DNA of 64,000 nucleotides from the NCBI RefSeq assembly GCF_016808335.1, contig NC_053146.1, positions 6,301,015-6,365,014 of the forward strand, in the 5' to 3' direction. The stretch comes from Panicum virgatum. Taxonomy: Eukaryota; Streptophyta; Magnoliopsida; Poales; Poaceae. Both the position numbers and the translations under genes were made by a program. Below, piece after piece: positions 1 through 10,966 of the stretch. The notes under the pieces were generated by a model. The model saw only the letters and a program-made list of their open reading frames with translations, searched no databases and was not told the DNA's origin. The first letter of the stretch is position 1. Every line of letters begins with the position of its first letter.

Positions 1-746
1 GGCGCCACTGCTGCCGCCTCGTCGCGGCCGCTCGGCCGCTAGCCCGCCGCCGTGCTGCCTGGGCGTGGAGGGAGGTGGGGGGGGGGAGGAGGGAGTGCGC
101 CGCCATGAGGCCCGCCGCCGGCCCGAGATGGAGGAGGGCCGCGGCCGCTTGCCTGCGCGCGCATGCACCTGTCGTGGCCTCTCGCCGCCCGCGCGCGCAT
201 GCCCCGCTGCCACCGTAGCTCCGCTGTTCTGCTCTGTGCTGGCCCGCGTGCGGCGCCTCCGCGCCAGAGGGTGGGAGGCGAGCGCCGCCGGAGGGAGGGA
301 GGGAGGCGAGTGCCGCCGCATTGAGCAAGCCGCCCTGCCGGCCGGACCTGCCGCCGGGATCCGCTTGCCCCGCACCACTTGGAGCAGGGGAGGGGCGGTG
401 CGGAGGGGGCAGGGGAGGCTGGCCCCGTCCCGCCGGCCCGTCGCAGAGGGAGCACGGGAGGCCGAAGGCCGCTGCTCCGGCTGCCACGCGCGCTTGGCGG
501 CCTCGGCGAAGGAGCCGCGGCGGAGGCGGCGGACGCGGGCGACAAGGCAGCGAGGAAATCCATGAGCACGGACGCGGGTGACGAGCCGCGCGCAGATCCG
601 CTCCAGGCCGGCCGACCTCCGCGCCGACGAGCTCGAGGCCGGCCGGCACGACGGATGGAGGAGCCGATTGGCGGCGGCGAGCCAGGGAGGAGGGAGGAGA
701 AGGCCGACGGCCGCCGCGCCGGCGGGTTGGAGCAGGGGAGAAGGGG

Positions 747-792
<46 letters not shown>

Positions 793-1104
793 TGGGAGGG
801 AGGGCGGTCGGGTGAGGTAAATAAAAAAACTGACACATGGGTCCGGCGGTTGGTATAGAGTAGAAAATAGAGGATGAATGGCTGTGGGAAAACTGGACAT
901 AGAGTAGAGAATCTCGATGACCAGAATGTAATATTCCTTTTAGAGGATCAATATAGAGTATGACGAGTGCAGACAGACTTAGCGGTGTTTGTGGTGGATG
1001 ACGAGGTGGAGACGAATCACAACTGTCTTGGGTATTCGCACATGGAACAAAATTCAATTATAAACAATTATAACCCGTTGCAACGCTTGGGCAATTTTTG
1101 CTAG
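1..1104 (+). mobile_element. Probable 3' part of a Helitron (5' end outside window)
   Basis: The segment has a very GC-rich block (about 1-745), a GA microsatellite, then AT-richer sequence. It ends in a GC hairpin-like stretch around 1075-1091 followed by a short T-rich spacer and CTAG at 1101-1104, with a T next. Grass Helitrons typically end with a hairpin, a short spacer and CTRR, inserted between A and T. The GC-rich block has long open frames on both strands, but all are low-complexity Ala/Arg/Pro and none looks like a real protein; it could be captured gene sequence. The 5' TC terminus and any Rep/helicase lie outside the window or are absent, so the call rests only on the 3' end. Confidence 0.35.
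748..789. repeat. (GA)n microsatellite
   Basis: An uninterrupted GA dinucleotide run of about 40 bases at the edge of the GC-rich block. It produces artificial Arg-Glu runs on one strand and Ser-Leu runs on the other. Confidence 0.9.
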
Positions 1105-1289
1105 TAGATTAGAATTTGTATTCAAGTTACCTTAAAGAAACCATAGATACTCATATATAATAAAATAGGAGGAGATGGTGTAGATCTGTTGGTGATGGTT
1201 TTCACATCCACAAAGTTAGTTGAGGGAGGACCGGACAAAGAAAAGGGTATAGAGAAATTTTATCTTTTTATTATTAGGTATAGATGTAC

Positions 1290-1658
1290 ACGTTTCAGCA
1301 ACTAATGGTGTAGTACTGGGCTATATGTTAGACTGACTGTTGAGTCCAGCATTTGAAGGTAATAAGAAGTTTCACTACTTAATCCTCCATCATGATGGAC
1401 GAATCGTATAGTGAACCAAAAGTTAGTGGGAGACTCACTGACTCAGAGTTAACAAAATTGCACAAAGGTTGCATGCCATGAACCAAGTAAGGCTTTAAAT
1501 TTCTCTTTTGCACTGGGCTATATATCATTGACGGACTGCTGTTCTAGTTCTTGTTTCAGCTTTTATATACGCGCTTCAGCAACTAATGGCAAAAGGAAGT
1601 TTCACTCGCTAATCCTCCATCATGATAGACGAATCGTAGTGACCCACAAGATAGTGGG
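1290..1658. repeat. Imperfect local duplication that received an LTR insertion
   Basis: Two diverged copies of one segment lie in tandem. The first, about 1290-1456, runs from the 'cagcaactaatgg' motif to 'gagttaacaa'. The second starts near 1575 and runs to 1658, where it is cut by the solo LTR. It resumes at 4932 and ends near 4980 with the same 'gactcagagttaacaa' text. The rest of 1105-1658 is AT-rich and shows no gene. Confidence 0.6.
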
Positions 1659-4600
1659 TGTAACACCCGGTGATTAGCACATGGATCAAGCGCTAATTGC
1701 TGGTCAAAACACCGTTAGCCATGGCCCATTCGTCATCCACCCTTCCATCCTTGTCATCCCCTTTCCCTGTTCGGCACAGGGCAAGGCATGGCCATCGGCC
1801 AGCTCCCTCCCTTCCCGAAGCTCCTCCACTCCGTGCGATTGCCGTCGTGGAGGGTCGCCCCGTTTTCCCGGCCAGCGACGTAGCCAAGTCGTCCACGCTC
1901 TTCCTTCCGAGCTCGCCACCTGCCTCACTCTCGTTTACGTCTCGCTCTCCTCTCCTTCTCCTCCCTGGGTTCGCCATGGACGGCGTTTGAAACAACTCGC
2001 GCTCGCCGGCCCGATTCGCGAGTTTCCCTCCATGGATCCCAAATCCACTTCACCCGAAGCTTGTCTACCTTCCTAGCTTCCTCCTCGACCCCTCCTTCGC
2101 GAGCCTCATCGACCAAATCGCCGGGAACCGAAGCTTTTCCGGCCGCCAGCCATTAAAGCCGCTCGGAGCTCTGGTCGCCGTCGAACTCCCTCGTCCGATC
2201 ATCGATTTCTTCACTTGACGGCTCAAATCGTCCCTAGGTGAGCCACTGGTGCTCATGCTCTCCACGTTCCTTCACGTTCGCGAGGTTTCCACGCTCGTTC
2301 TCGACCACGCCGCCGCCGGCCGAACTGCGTCGTCGCCGCCGTGCGCCGCGAGCCGCCTCTGCACCACCTCCCGCCCCACTCGCGCGCGCACCAGGGCCGC
2401 CTGAGCTCACTGTTGCTCGCACCGCGCCGCCCCGCCGCCGCTGGACCCCACCGCCGCCGGCCCGAGCCGCGCCGCCACCTCCTCTGCTTAGCGCCGCCGC
2501 TAGGGTTGCTGGCGCCGCCCGCTCCGCCGCCTGGGGGCGAGCGCGCGGGCCCCGCCACACTGCTGCTATTGCGCCGCCGCGCGGGACGCCGCCGGCCGCC
2601 GCCGCCGAGGGCCCCTGGCCTGCGCCTAGCGCGCCGCCGCACGCCGCGCCGTGCGTGGTCGAGCAGGGGAAGAAACCCCTCCCACTGACCAGTGGGGCCC
2701 GCTGGTCAGTGGGTTAAGGGGGGGATTTTGTTTATTTTGTTGATTTATTTCGGCTGTAGATTGTAAATTCCATATAAATTCAAGGAAAAATGCAAAAAAA
2801 TATGAAATAAATTTTGTTGGGTTTGTTAGAGTAAGATCTATGGAGGAAAAATATCCACAGTGGCAAAATAACCTTTTTACCCCTGCAAAAATTTAGATTG
2901 TGTTTAGTATTGCTTAATTAGTTTCTCTAGATCTGTTAATCTAAAAATTGTGAAATTTTTGCAGTAGCTTACTTTAAACATGAGTGATCCACCATAAAAT
3001 TTTCATACACATAGGACCTAGTTTAGTATATGAATATAATATGTAACCAAACTTAATTATGTGTATAGGTATAATAATATTTATTTTACATGTAGATTTT
3101 TATGCAAATTATAAGAGGCAAATAATAATGTCTTTGCTAGTCATATTTTGTTTTATAATAAATCATGCTCTAATTGATAATTTAGCTTCTAATTGTTCCT
3201 AGCACTTAGGGTTAAAGTTATTTATCACTATATTTGCATCCTTTTATGTAAATTGTTAATTTGTTAATGTTTATCTTCTAATGGCAAATTCATGATTGCA
3301 TTTACTCATTGTCTCATATGATGGCATTTACTCATTGTCTCATATGCATGCATATAGAATCCGCGACCAAGGAAGTCGTATACGAGGTGATCGCAGAGCC
3401 GCAGGAGCAGACGGAGCCAGCCCCGCAGGCGTTTCGTGACGACCCGGCCCAAGGCCCAGTTGACACTAGCTCTGAGCAGCAGCCCGCAGGCAAGCCCCGG
3501 TGTATGTCCTAGTATTTTAAAATTATGACATCCATATATGTTGCTAGTACTTATGCATTACGTTTTAGGAGTTGATTTGAAACCTAGTTGCATGATCCGT
3601 AGTTCCTTGAGTTGTACTAGTATGTATAGGGCGATAGAAACGCTATGCTTAATAAGTCTCGATAGAAGTCGAGTGACTGCTTGTCACTCGCGAGATATAG
3701 GATGTTTAGAAGACGAGTAATTTTCAGTTACTCGCGAGATATAAGTTATATGTATAGTTATGTTACAGTATCTGAGTTATTGAAAGTGATATGGAATTGT
3801 GAGACCGGGCGGGGAGTGATGATGTTTAGGTATGGCAGCAGGACAGGGTTCCTGGTTGTCTTAGCCCCGCCTGTGTCGATCAAGGACCGGTCGTTGTGGC
3901 AGTGCTGATCGGGGATTGAACTGTACTAACCTCATGCCGGGAGTAGGAGGTAGTCGAAACCGGTAAGCCGAGTACTGCCTTGCTTCGAAAGTACAGGAAC
4001 CCGCACCCAACTCCTGGGGCGAGTCGAGTAGTCGCGGAGAATTGGGATGCAGATGTTTACTTTTTGTGGTCTCACGTTGAGCTCGGCTGACCATATGTCG
4101 TTGGGCTGGTTCCTGTAGTTCGAGGCGGGGAGGGGAATGGTTGGTTTGTATTGTCCGATGGGGCAAATACGTGACGTGTTGGTTAGGTCCACCTTGCAAG
4201 GTTAAATCGGATCGATTCGCCGTGTCTCGCGGTTATGAGGGCCTTGATCTCTTTGTCGCTACGTAGAAATGTATTAGAAATATTAGGGATACATGATGGA
4301 ACTATTTCGAATCATTATTGTAATGCTCCAACATGATTGTTTTAGTTAGGCCAACATTAGATGAGAGTCTTTCTACATAGAATATGTGAGCTAAAATATT
4401 GAAAGTAAGGATCCATCTTTAGACGCTTTTCTGCAAATAATCCACAGCCAGAAAGCCGTGCATGTCTAGATAGGGGGCTATGTATACCCATAGTCGGGTA
4501 AGTCTTGCTGAGTATTAGTATACTCAGGGTTTGTTGTTATCCTATTTCAGGTATAGAAGCTAACCAGGATTCGCATCAGTGGGCTCGATGTGACGTCCTC

Positions 4601-4931
4601 ACGTGTTCATAGTTATCGTTTTGTTTTATTGGTTCTCAATCAAATTTCCTTCTCTCAGGTCATATTCTCTTCCGCTGCTGTCATTTATTTTATGTAAATT
4701 CTAAATTTAAAGCTGTTTTGTAAATATTTCTGTTATTATCTATTTTTGTGAAATTATATTATGCTGGTACCATCTGTGCTCGTCGTCGCGCGAGACTTCT
4801 GGTGTGTTTCGATCGGCCTGTGGGTTGGAAACAAGCTGTCAGGTTACACTCAATTAAGCTAATGCGTCTGATGCGTTCAAATGATGGCCATTACGCTTAA
4901 TTAAGCCGTTTAACTTGGCGGTTCTGTCACA
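1659..4931 (+). mobile_element. Solo LTR of a gypsy-like retrotransposon (copy A)
   Basis: The 3273-bp element begins TGTAACACCC and ends GGTTCTGTCACA, and is flanked by a perfect 5-bp target-site duplication GTGGG (1654-1658 and 4932-4936). There is no gag-pol, primer-binding site or second LTR, so it reads as a solo LTR. The first kilobase is GC-rich; the rest is AT-rich and includes a stretch around 4490-4530 with 'gctgagtattagtatactc', a sequence type common in grass gypsy LTRs. Its last 1.5 kb shares clear blocks, in opposite orientation, with copy B at 7026-9499, so the two belong to related families. Confidence 0.85.
3358..3503 (+). other. Coding-like acidic/proline-rich segment inside LTR A
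   Basis: An open stretch of about 48 codons rich in Glu, Gln and Pro, preceded by an AG (like a splice acceptor) and ending in GGCAAGCCCCG followed by GT. A segment with matching text, EVIA-x-PQEQ then PAQGP then QQP-x-GKPR, lies at the same place in LTR B. A weaker equivalent lies in LTR C. No ATG belongs naturally to it. It may be an exon-like piece of the LTR or chance conservation. Confidence 0.4.
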
Positions 4932-5267
4932 GTGGGAGACTAAGAGTTAGTGGGAGACTCACTGACTCAGAGTTAACAAGAGAGAGAGAGAGACACGTCC
5001 ATAGTCATATTTTGTTTGGGGAAAGCTGGGACCACATATATGTTAAGAAAAGACATGGGCTCTGTCCGAGTCTTTCTAATTTGTTTGGGCGAAGCCAGCA
5101 GCGCCATGTATATGAACCTGTGGAAACCAGCCTTGTTTTCATGTTCAAGACAAGACACACGCCCAGGTCTAGCGAGCAACACCTCTCCCCAAATCCCCAT
5201 TCATCTCCAAGACAAGACAGACGCTTAAAGTCTAGAAGTGCAACACCTCCCCATTCATCTCTCTTCG
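4932..5267. other. Upstream region of the DUF4220 gene, no gene seen
   Basis: This holds the resumed local duplication (4932-4980), a short GA tract at 4979-4993 and about 270 bases of plausible promoter and leader before the ATG at 5268. I could not fix a TATA box. Confidence 0.5.
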
Positions 5268-5556
5268 ATGGCCATGGGGCCTGCCTCAAAGCAAGATGGA
5301 GTGGTAAACATGACGAGGGCAATGGAGGCTTTGTCCCCTTGGTTGAACCACTCAAGGAGGACGATCATCAAGGTGGAAGTGCTGGTGGTAGCGGCTGCTG
5401 TGCTACTGCTTCTCCAGCTCATCTTGGGTTCTTGCAAGCGGCGGTGCCATAATTCCTTCCTCAAATATGGCCTGCAGGCGTGTAATGGAATTATGTTCCC
5501 TCTCATCGTCTACACCTTGGGCACGATGCAGTCGTCCCCAATCAAGAATTCGTCGT

Positions 5557-6537
5557 ACGCCTGCTAATGGGTCGGGGGGAAACGGGTTTTTTGGGGCGGG
5601 TTCTGATACGGGGTGTGTGTAGATGGGTGGAAACGGGTTCTATATGTCAAAGGGTTGGGGCGGGTTGGGGTTAGGGATAAGATGGGTTGGGGTGGGTGGG
5701 GAAAGAACACCTGCATCTGCAAGCCCCGCCGCAGCGGGCGCCGCGTGGACCAGGCCGCCGCCGGGGACCAAGCCGTCGAGATCGAGCCGGGGCCTCTTGC
5801 CAACGGCGGCGGGTGGCGGGAGGGAGGCGAAGTGGTCGAGGAAGAAGGCGCTCCTGGCGGCGAGGAAGCAGCGGTGGACGTCGACGGCGGCGCCGCCCTT
5901 CCCCGCGGCAAGCGCGATCTCGGCGTCGGTGTAGTCGAGGAAGGCCGGGTCGAGGAGGCGCTCGAGATTGTCGCTGAGGCGGCCCAGCCCTGACGGCCTC
6001 GAGCTCCGCCGGTGTGGCACGCGGCGGCGGCAGCGGGGACCGGGGCGACGAGGATGGGGACGAGAAGCTAATGGTGGAGGTCTCCATGGGGCGAGGGCTG
6101 CGGCTAGAAGAAGCCTCCGCGTGAGCTACTAGCGGGATTTGGGGGGCCTGAAAGATCGAATCTTCCCCTCCTGCTCCGAAGATCCAAGCCTCTTGCACGA
6201 CGATTTCGTGGCTCGGGGATACATCCGATCCGAGTCCGGAAAGAGCGAATTCGCCAAGGCCCGGGGACGGATGCTACTGAACTAAGCGGGAATTCGCAGA
6301 TTCAAGATGGAACGGGGAAGCACAGCTCCAGCAAACAGAAGATTTCCTCCCGTGTTGATGGTGGAGATGGTGAAGTCCACAGGACAGAGGAAACCCATTT
6401 GAGATACCCATTTGAGATGGGGCGGGTTGGGCCGGGTGGGGAGACTAATTAAATGGGTGGGGTTGGGTCGGGGCAATCACCTGCTTATATTTGGGTGGAG
6501 TTGGGTTTGGAGCGGGTTACAGCCCATTAGCAGGCGT
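5557..6537. mobile_element. Gene-capturing TIR element (Pack-MULE-like)
   Basis: The 981-bp element has 15-bp terminal inverted repeats (ACGCCTGCTAATGGG at the left, its complement at the right) and a perfect 10-bp target duplication AATTCGTCGT (5547-5556 and 6538-6547). Such lengths fit Mutator-like elements best (9-11 bp), though the terminal bases are not a textbook MULE end, and a hAT origin with 8 bp cannot be excluded. Subterminal regions on both sides are rich in GGGTTGGGG-type repeats. There is no transposase. The GC-rich core carries a fragment of an NPR1-like gene. Confidence 0.75.
5720..6087 (-). pseudogene. Captured NPR1-like (BTB/POZ) first-exon fragment
   Basis: Read on the minus strand, an ATG at 6087 opens METSTISFSSPSS, the type of N-terminus seen in grass NPR2/NPR3-class proteins. 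After a frameshift comes LGRLSDNLERLLDPAFL, then DAEIALA, then VDVHRCFLAARSAFF, then RPRLDLDGLVPGG. This is the start of the BTB/POZ domain of NPR1-type salicylate-signalling co-activators. The fragment stops before the end of the BTB domain, and the ankyrin and C-terminal parts are absent. About 100 bases of apparent 5' leader were captured too. It sits in an element inserted in another gene, so it is almost surely not a functional NPR gene. Confidence 0.75.
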
Positions 6538-8403
6538 AATTCGTCGTATCCTGTCTGGGCTGTTTTTCTCATCATGGCTTCAGCTGGCACCACTGTGGTC
6601 CGGCAATATGATTTCTATGGTAGCTTTTACAAGAGGCTCATGCATGTTCTTGTTGAGAGTTATCGGGATTTATTTTACGCAATTATGTTCCTCCAGCTAT
6701 TATTATCTCCAGCTCCTGATAATTGGAACTGGAATACGTCCTTTGACCTAAAGCAAAATGTGGACATGAAGAATGGCAGAGCAAGTTCAATGTGTGTCAT
6801 GGTTCTTGTTATATTCGTTTTAATGACAAAGACATCTGAATCACTTTATTCAGCATGTTTCGGATACCCAAAGGAAAGAAATATTTTCCACATCATAAAG
6901 AAGAGCTGGCGAACACAAGCTGCAGAGAGGATAGAGGAAACTGTAAATGATGGTGCAAATGACTCTGGCCCACAGAGCATGAAGGTCTACGACTATCCAC
7001 ATCCAGCATATATTCGTCTGGGTCGTGTGACAGACCCGTCGAGTTAAAATGCTTAATTAAGCATAACCGCCATCAATTGAAGCGTTAGCTTAATTAAGTG
7101 TAACTTAACAAGCTGTTTTCAACCCACAGGCCGACCGAAACACACCAGAAGTCTCGCACGAAGGCGAGCGCAGAAGGTACCAGCATGATACAATCTTACA
7201 AAAAATAGCAAATTATATTAAGACTTTTACAGAACAGCTTAACATTTAAAATTTACAAATGAAAAGATAGCAACGGAAAAGAATATAACATACAGAGCAT
7301 TTTTACTAGAGAATGAATAAAACAAACTAAATAAATCGAGAACTACCGAAACGTGAAGACAAGGCGCCACATCGAGCCCACTGATATGACACCTAGTTAG
7401 CTCCTAAACCTGAAATAAGGTAAACAACAAACCATGAGCAACTAATACTCAGCAAGACTTACCCGACTAGTGGGTATAACTTAGCCCACATATCTAGACA
7501 TGTAAGGTTTTTGGCTGGTGGTTAACTTGCAGAAAACAGCGACTAAGATAATTCCTCACTTTCCTTATTTTAGTCAAGTTCTATATAAATTAACATAGTC
7601 TAATATTTGCATAACCAAATCTAGAGCAAATATAGTGGAGCAATAAATAATAAATCATATGTTCATCAACATAGGTATAACCATTATTCCATCACAACAC
7701 TACGATGCGACGCAGTGACCAAGGTGCTCATATCCGAGAGCGACTGATGGCGAATCGATTCGATTTAACCTTGCAAGGTGGACATAACAAACACGGCACG
7801 CATTAGCCCCGTCGGACCACACGCACCAACTTTTCCCCTCCCTGTCTCGAACTACAGAACCGCCCCACCTGCAAATAGTCAGCCGAGCCCTACGAGAGAC
7901 CACCAAAAGTAAACTCATGCATCCCGATTCTCCGCGGCCACTCGACTCGCCCTAAGGGGTGGGTAAAAGTTCTGTACTTCCGAAGCAAGGCAGTACTCGG
8001 CTTACCGGTTTCGACTACCTCCTACTCCCGGCATGCGGTTAGTACAGTTCAAACATGATCAGCAGGACCAACAACGGCTCGGTCCTTAACCAACACAGGC
8101 GGAACTACACCTCTCCCGCCCGGTCTCAGATTTTATTCTTTCTTTCATTCCATGACTTTCATTCATATTTAGTAACTCATATCTGGAAACATAAACCATC
8201 CTATATCTCGCGAGTAACCCAAAATTACTCGACTTCTACCGAACCCTATCTAGCATAGCATTTCTATCGTCCTATACATACTAGAACAACTCAAGGGAAC
8301 CTAGTGTTCATGCAACTAGGGTTTCAAACAACTCCTAAACATAATGCACAAGTAATAAATACATATCTAGGTGTCATAATTTAAAATTAATAGAATGTGC
8401 ACC

Positions 8404-8553
8404 GGGGCTTGCCTTCGGGCTGCTGCACAGAGCTGGGGTCAGACGGGCCTTGGGCCGGGTGCTCACACCTCTCCTCCTGGGCTTGCGCCGGCTGCTCCTG
8501 CGGTGCCGCAATCACCTCAAATACGGCGCCCTCAACTGCGGATGCTACACGTA
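8404..8553 (-). other. Coding-like acidic segment inside LTR B
   Basis: The minus-strand equivalent of the segment at 3358-3503: about 49 open codons with EVIA-x-PQEQ, then PAQGP, then QQPEGKPR. Compared with copy A, several differences fall at third codon positions (for example ATC/ATT and GCA/GCG), as expected if the segment was once coding. Function unknown. Confidence 0.4.
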
Positions 8554-8605
8554 TGCATATGAAATAAATGAGTGCAGCTCAAAGATGTAACTATTTTACT
8601 TCAAC

Positions 8606-9483
8606 TGGAATGCCCTGCGGACTGTCCGCGCCCAAGTGGCGGACCGTCCGCCGTACCATTCTACCGACCCCCAGAATCAAGTACCTCTCTAGACAAACTT
8701 CAATCTAAACGGCGGATTGTCCGCTCACCCTTAGCGGACTGTCCGCAATACACCTACGCTAACCCACCAGAGACAACAACGTCTCTGGAACAATCTCTAA
8801 TCCTACCTGCGGACTGTCCGCGCCCAAGTGGCGGACCGTCCGCAGTTCAATCCTCCGAACCCCACCAGAGACATCGTCTCTGGACAAGTTTCAAGTTTCA
8901 ACGGCGGACCGTCCGCTCCCCTATAGCGGACCATCCGCAGTCAGTTCTGCTAAACCACCAGAGACAACATCGTCTCTGGACGAAACCTAATCTGACCGGC
9001 GGACTGTCCGCACCTCCCAGGCGGACCGTCCGCAATACCTAACTTTTGACACCGCGCCACCGGCGACACAACGCGGAAGGGGAAAAAGACCGGGGAGCAC
9101 AAGAAACTCACCACGAATCCATTCTCGCGGTCGGTTCGAGCGGAGGACGACCGGAGAGGCGGATCGATGGTGGAGCAAAGCTTCAAGCACCTCCAATGGT
9201 GACCGGCGGTGGTTGGGCGATTCCGGCCGATAAGAAGCCGGACTGGGGGTTTGGGAAGGTGGAGGAGGTGCCGAGGAAGGTTCTTGCGCGAGGAATCGAA
9301 GTGTGGTGGCCGGAGGAGAGAGATCGACGGAAGGGGGCGACGACGGCGCGAGCGCTCGAGCTCCGCTCGGTTCTGGACGAAGTGAGGAGGAAGAGAGGAA
9401 TGACAGGTGGGGCCCACGTCCATCCGGATAAATATCTGGGCGTTGGCTGGCGGACCGTCCGCCGACCCCGAGCGGACCGTCCG
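8606..9483. repeat. Array of GCGGAC-N-GTCCGC palindromes in LTR B
   Basis: About a dozen copies of a 13-bp palindrome (GCGGACTGTCCGC or GCGGACCGTCCGC, some with one change) come in pairs near 8616, 8711, 8809, 8902, 8997 and 9450. Most pairs alternate with a second inverted motif, CCAGAGAC...GTCTCTGG, giving a unit of roughly 95 bp between 8600 and 9040. The last pair stands apart near the outer edge of the LTR. Confidence 0.85.
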
Positions 9484-10966
9484 CGAGGCAGGTGTTACAG
9501 GTCGATTCATCACCATTAACAAGATTTGGGACTCTTTTGCCAACTCAGCTGATGACAAAGCACTGAAAGACATGTGCCTATCCTTTACCTTGTTCTGGCG
9601 GCTCGTGGGACAGCGCTATTTCGGGGTATTCTATCCCGAGGCCAATCGTCTTAAGGCCCACAATTTTTTCTTCAACAAGCTGTTGCCATCTGAAGGGGAG
9701 TTCAAAAGAGCGTTCACAATTGTTGAGGCACAGTTGGGATTTTGCTACGATTTATTCTTCACTAAGTATCCCTATGTCTTTTTTGGGCCCGTGCCATTCT
9801 TCCAACCTTCTGTGGTTTTGATCAAGATCATTCTAATTTTTATTGTTGGAGTGTTGGCCTTTAGAAAAACACTGGTTCTGGAAACATCACATCCTATGAT
9901 AGAAGTACACCCTTCAGAAGCCGATTACATCATTACTCTACTAGTTCTCAGTATAGCCCTCATAGTGGAGCTAGTGCAGGCAACGTTTTATCTGGCTTCA
10001 AATTGGGCACAGGTATCCCTAACCTGCATGGATGTCAACAAAAATTTGTTTGAACACAATGTTTTTGCAAGAGTCATTAGTTTTCTTAGAAGGGTTACGA
10101 TTTCTGGGAAGTTGAGAAAGAAGATTGATCAACACTCATTTATCTTTCCAAGAAAACAGCCAGACCCAGTGGAGGTTTCTGATACATTGAAGAGAGCTGT
10201 TGCTAGATTGCTCATAGCAACTTATGGCAGCAACCTAACTACCAATGGAGAAACATTAGTGAGGCCGCACAACCAAATGTCCAATGAGTATTCTTGGGCA
10301 CTCAAGGACCTCTCTCAGCTGGAAGTCATGTTAATCTGGCACATTGCAACTGAATACTGTGATATTTCTGATGACCCTAGCAGTAATGGGACTACCCGGG
10401 GTAGTAATCAAGGTGCAAACTTGTCTGGATATGTGCTACAACTGCTTTGTCCACACCGCAGAAGAAACAGGATTGCTCGCGATGGTCACCGAGGTGTTGC
10501 AGTTCATTTATCCAGATACTGTGCATACTTGATTGGATCTGTCCCAGAGCTGCTTCCATACCACGAGGCAGACATAGCAGAGTTGGTAGAGGAGGTGATG
10601 GTAGAATGTAAGGACCATTTTGGATACTACTTCAGTCTTTTTGACATTTACACTAGTATGACACAAGAGGAAGAAGATGACAATAGGAAGATTTTCCAAA
10701 AAGGCGTGAAGCTTGGTAAGCAGCTGGAGAGGATGCCCTATGGGGATCGCTGGGAGGTGCTGCAAGATTTCTGGGCCGAGACAATTATCCATGTTGCTGC
10801 CTCACACTACACCACCAAACAACACATGTTGCGTCTTGAAAATGGTGGGGAGTTCCTCACCCATATCTGGGCTCTGCTTTCTCTTGCTGGCATTCTAAGC
10901 CTTAACAGGGGCAAGGATCAGGAGGACAAGGGTAATCCAGGCTCTGATCCCTCAGCTGCTGTATGA

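Larger units (their letters stand above)
7026..9499 (-). mobile_element. Solo LTR of a gypsy-like retrotransposon (copy B)
   Basis: On the plus strand the element begins TGTGACAGACC and ends GCAGGTGTTACA (2474 bp). The 5-bp target duplication GGTCG is perfect (7021-7025 and 9500-9504) and lies inside the DUF4220 coding frame. The LTR lies in minus orientation: the complement of its left part matches the 3' half of LTR A, for example the blocks around 7440-7480 and 7960-8050. No internal retrotransposon genes are present. Its right part (8600-9490) holds a palindromic repeat array. Confidence 0.88.
5268..10966 (+). pseudogene. DUF4220/DUF594 membrane protein gene split by two transposons
   Basis: The single-exon gene now lies in three pieces: 5268-5556, 6548-7025 and 9505-10966. 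Without the two insertions and one copy of each target duplication, the pieces total 2229 nt, which is 743 codons including TGA, and the frame is continuous. The protein has an N-terminal membrane segment (about residues 27-44), then YTLGTMQSS, then YPVWAVFLIMASAG, as in plant DUF4220 proteins. Its C-terminal part, with WxxxLxxxWxExIIxVA and AxxHxxxLxxGGEFLTHxWxLL, is the DUF594 end. The family is plant-specific, multi-pass and of unknown function; 650-750 residues is usual. The start at 5268 was preferred over 5238 because MAMGPASK is followed directly by family-like sequence. As it stands the gene cannot make a full protein. An ATG-initiated frame at 9407 starts inside the LTR and is not a native start. 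Confidence 0.85.

Noticed and set aside
1..836. Overlapping GC-rich frames at the window start
   Set aside because: Five overlapping frames on both strands and Arg/Glu runs from the GA repeat show composition, not coding.
2238..2717. Long GC-rich frames in LTR A and similar ones in LTR D (53415-54607)
   Set aside because: They are Pro/Ala/Arg-rich on several frames at once, with no domain, and lie in the GC-rich part of LTRs.
8600..9040. CRISPR-like repeat array
   Set aside because: Repeats are palindromic, paired and inside a plant LTR; there are no unique equal-length spacers and no cas genes.
9407..9504. ATG-initiated start for the last DUF4220 piece
   Set aside because: The first 33 codons are LTR B sequence and target duplication, not the native protein.
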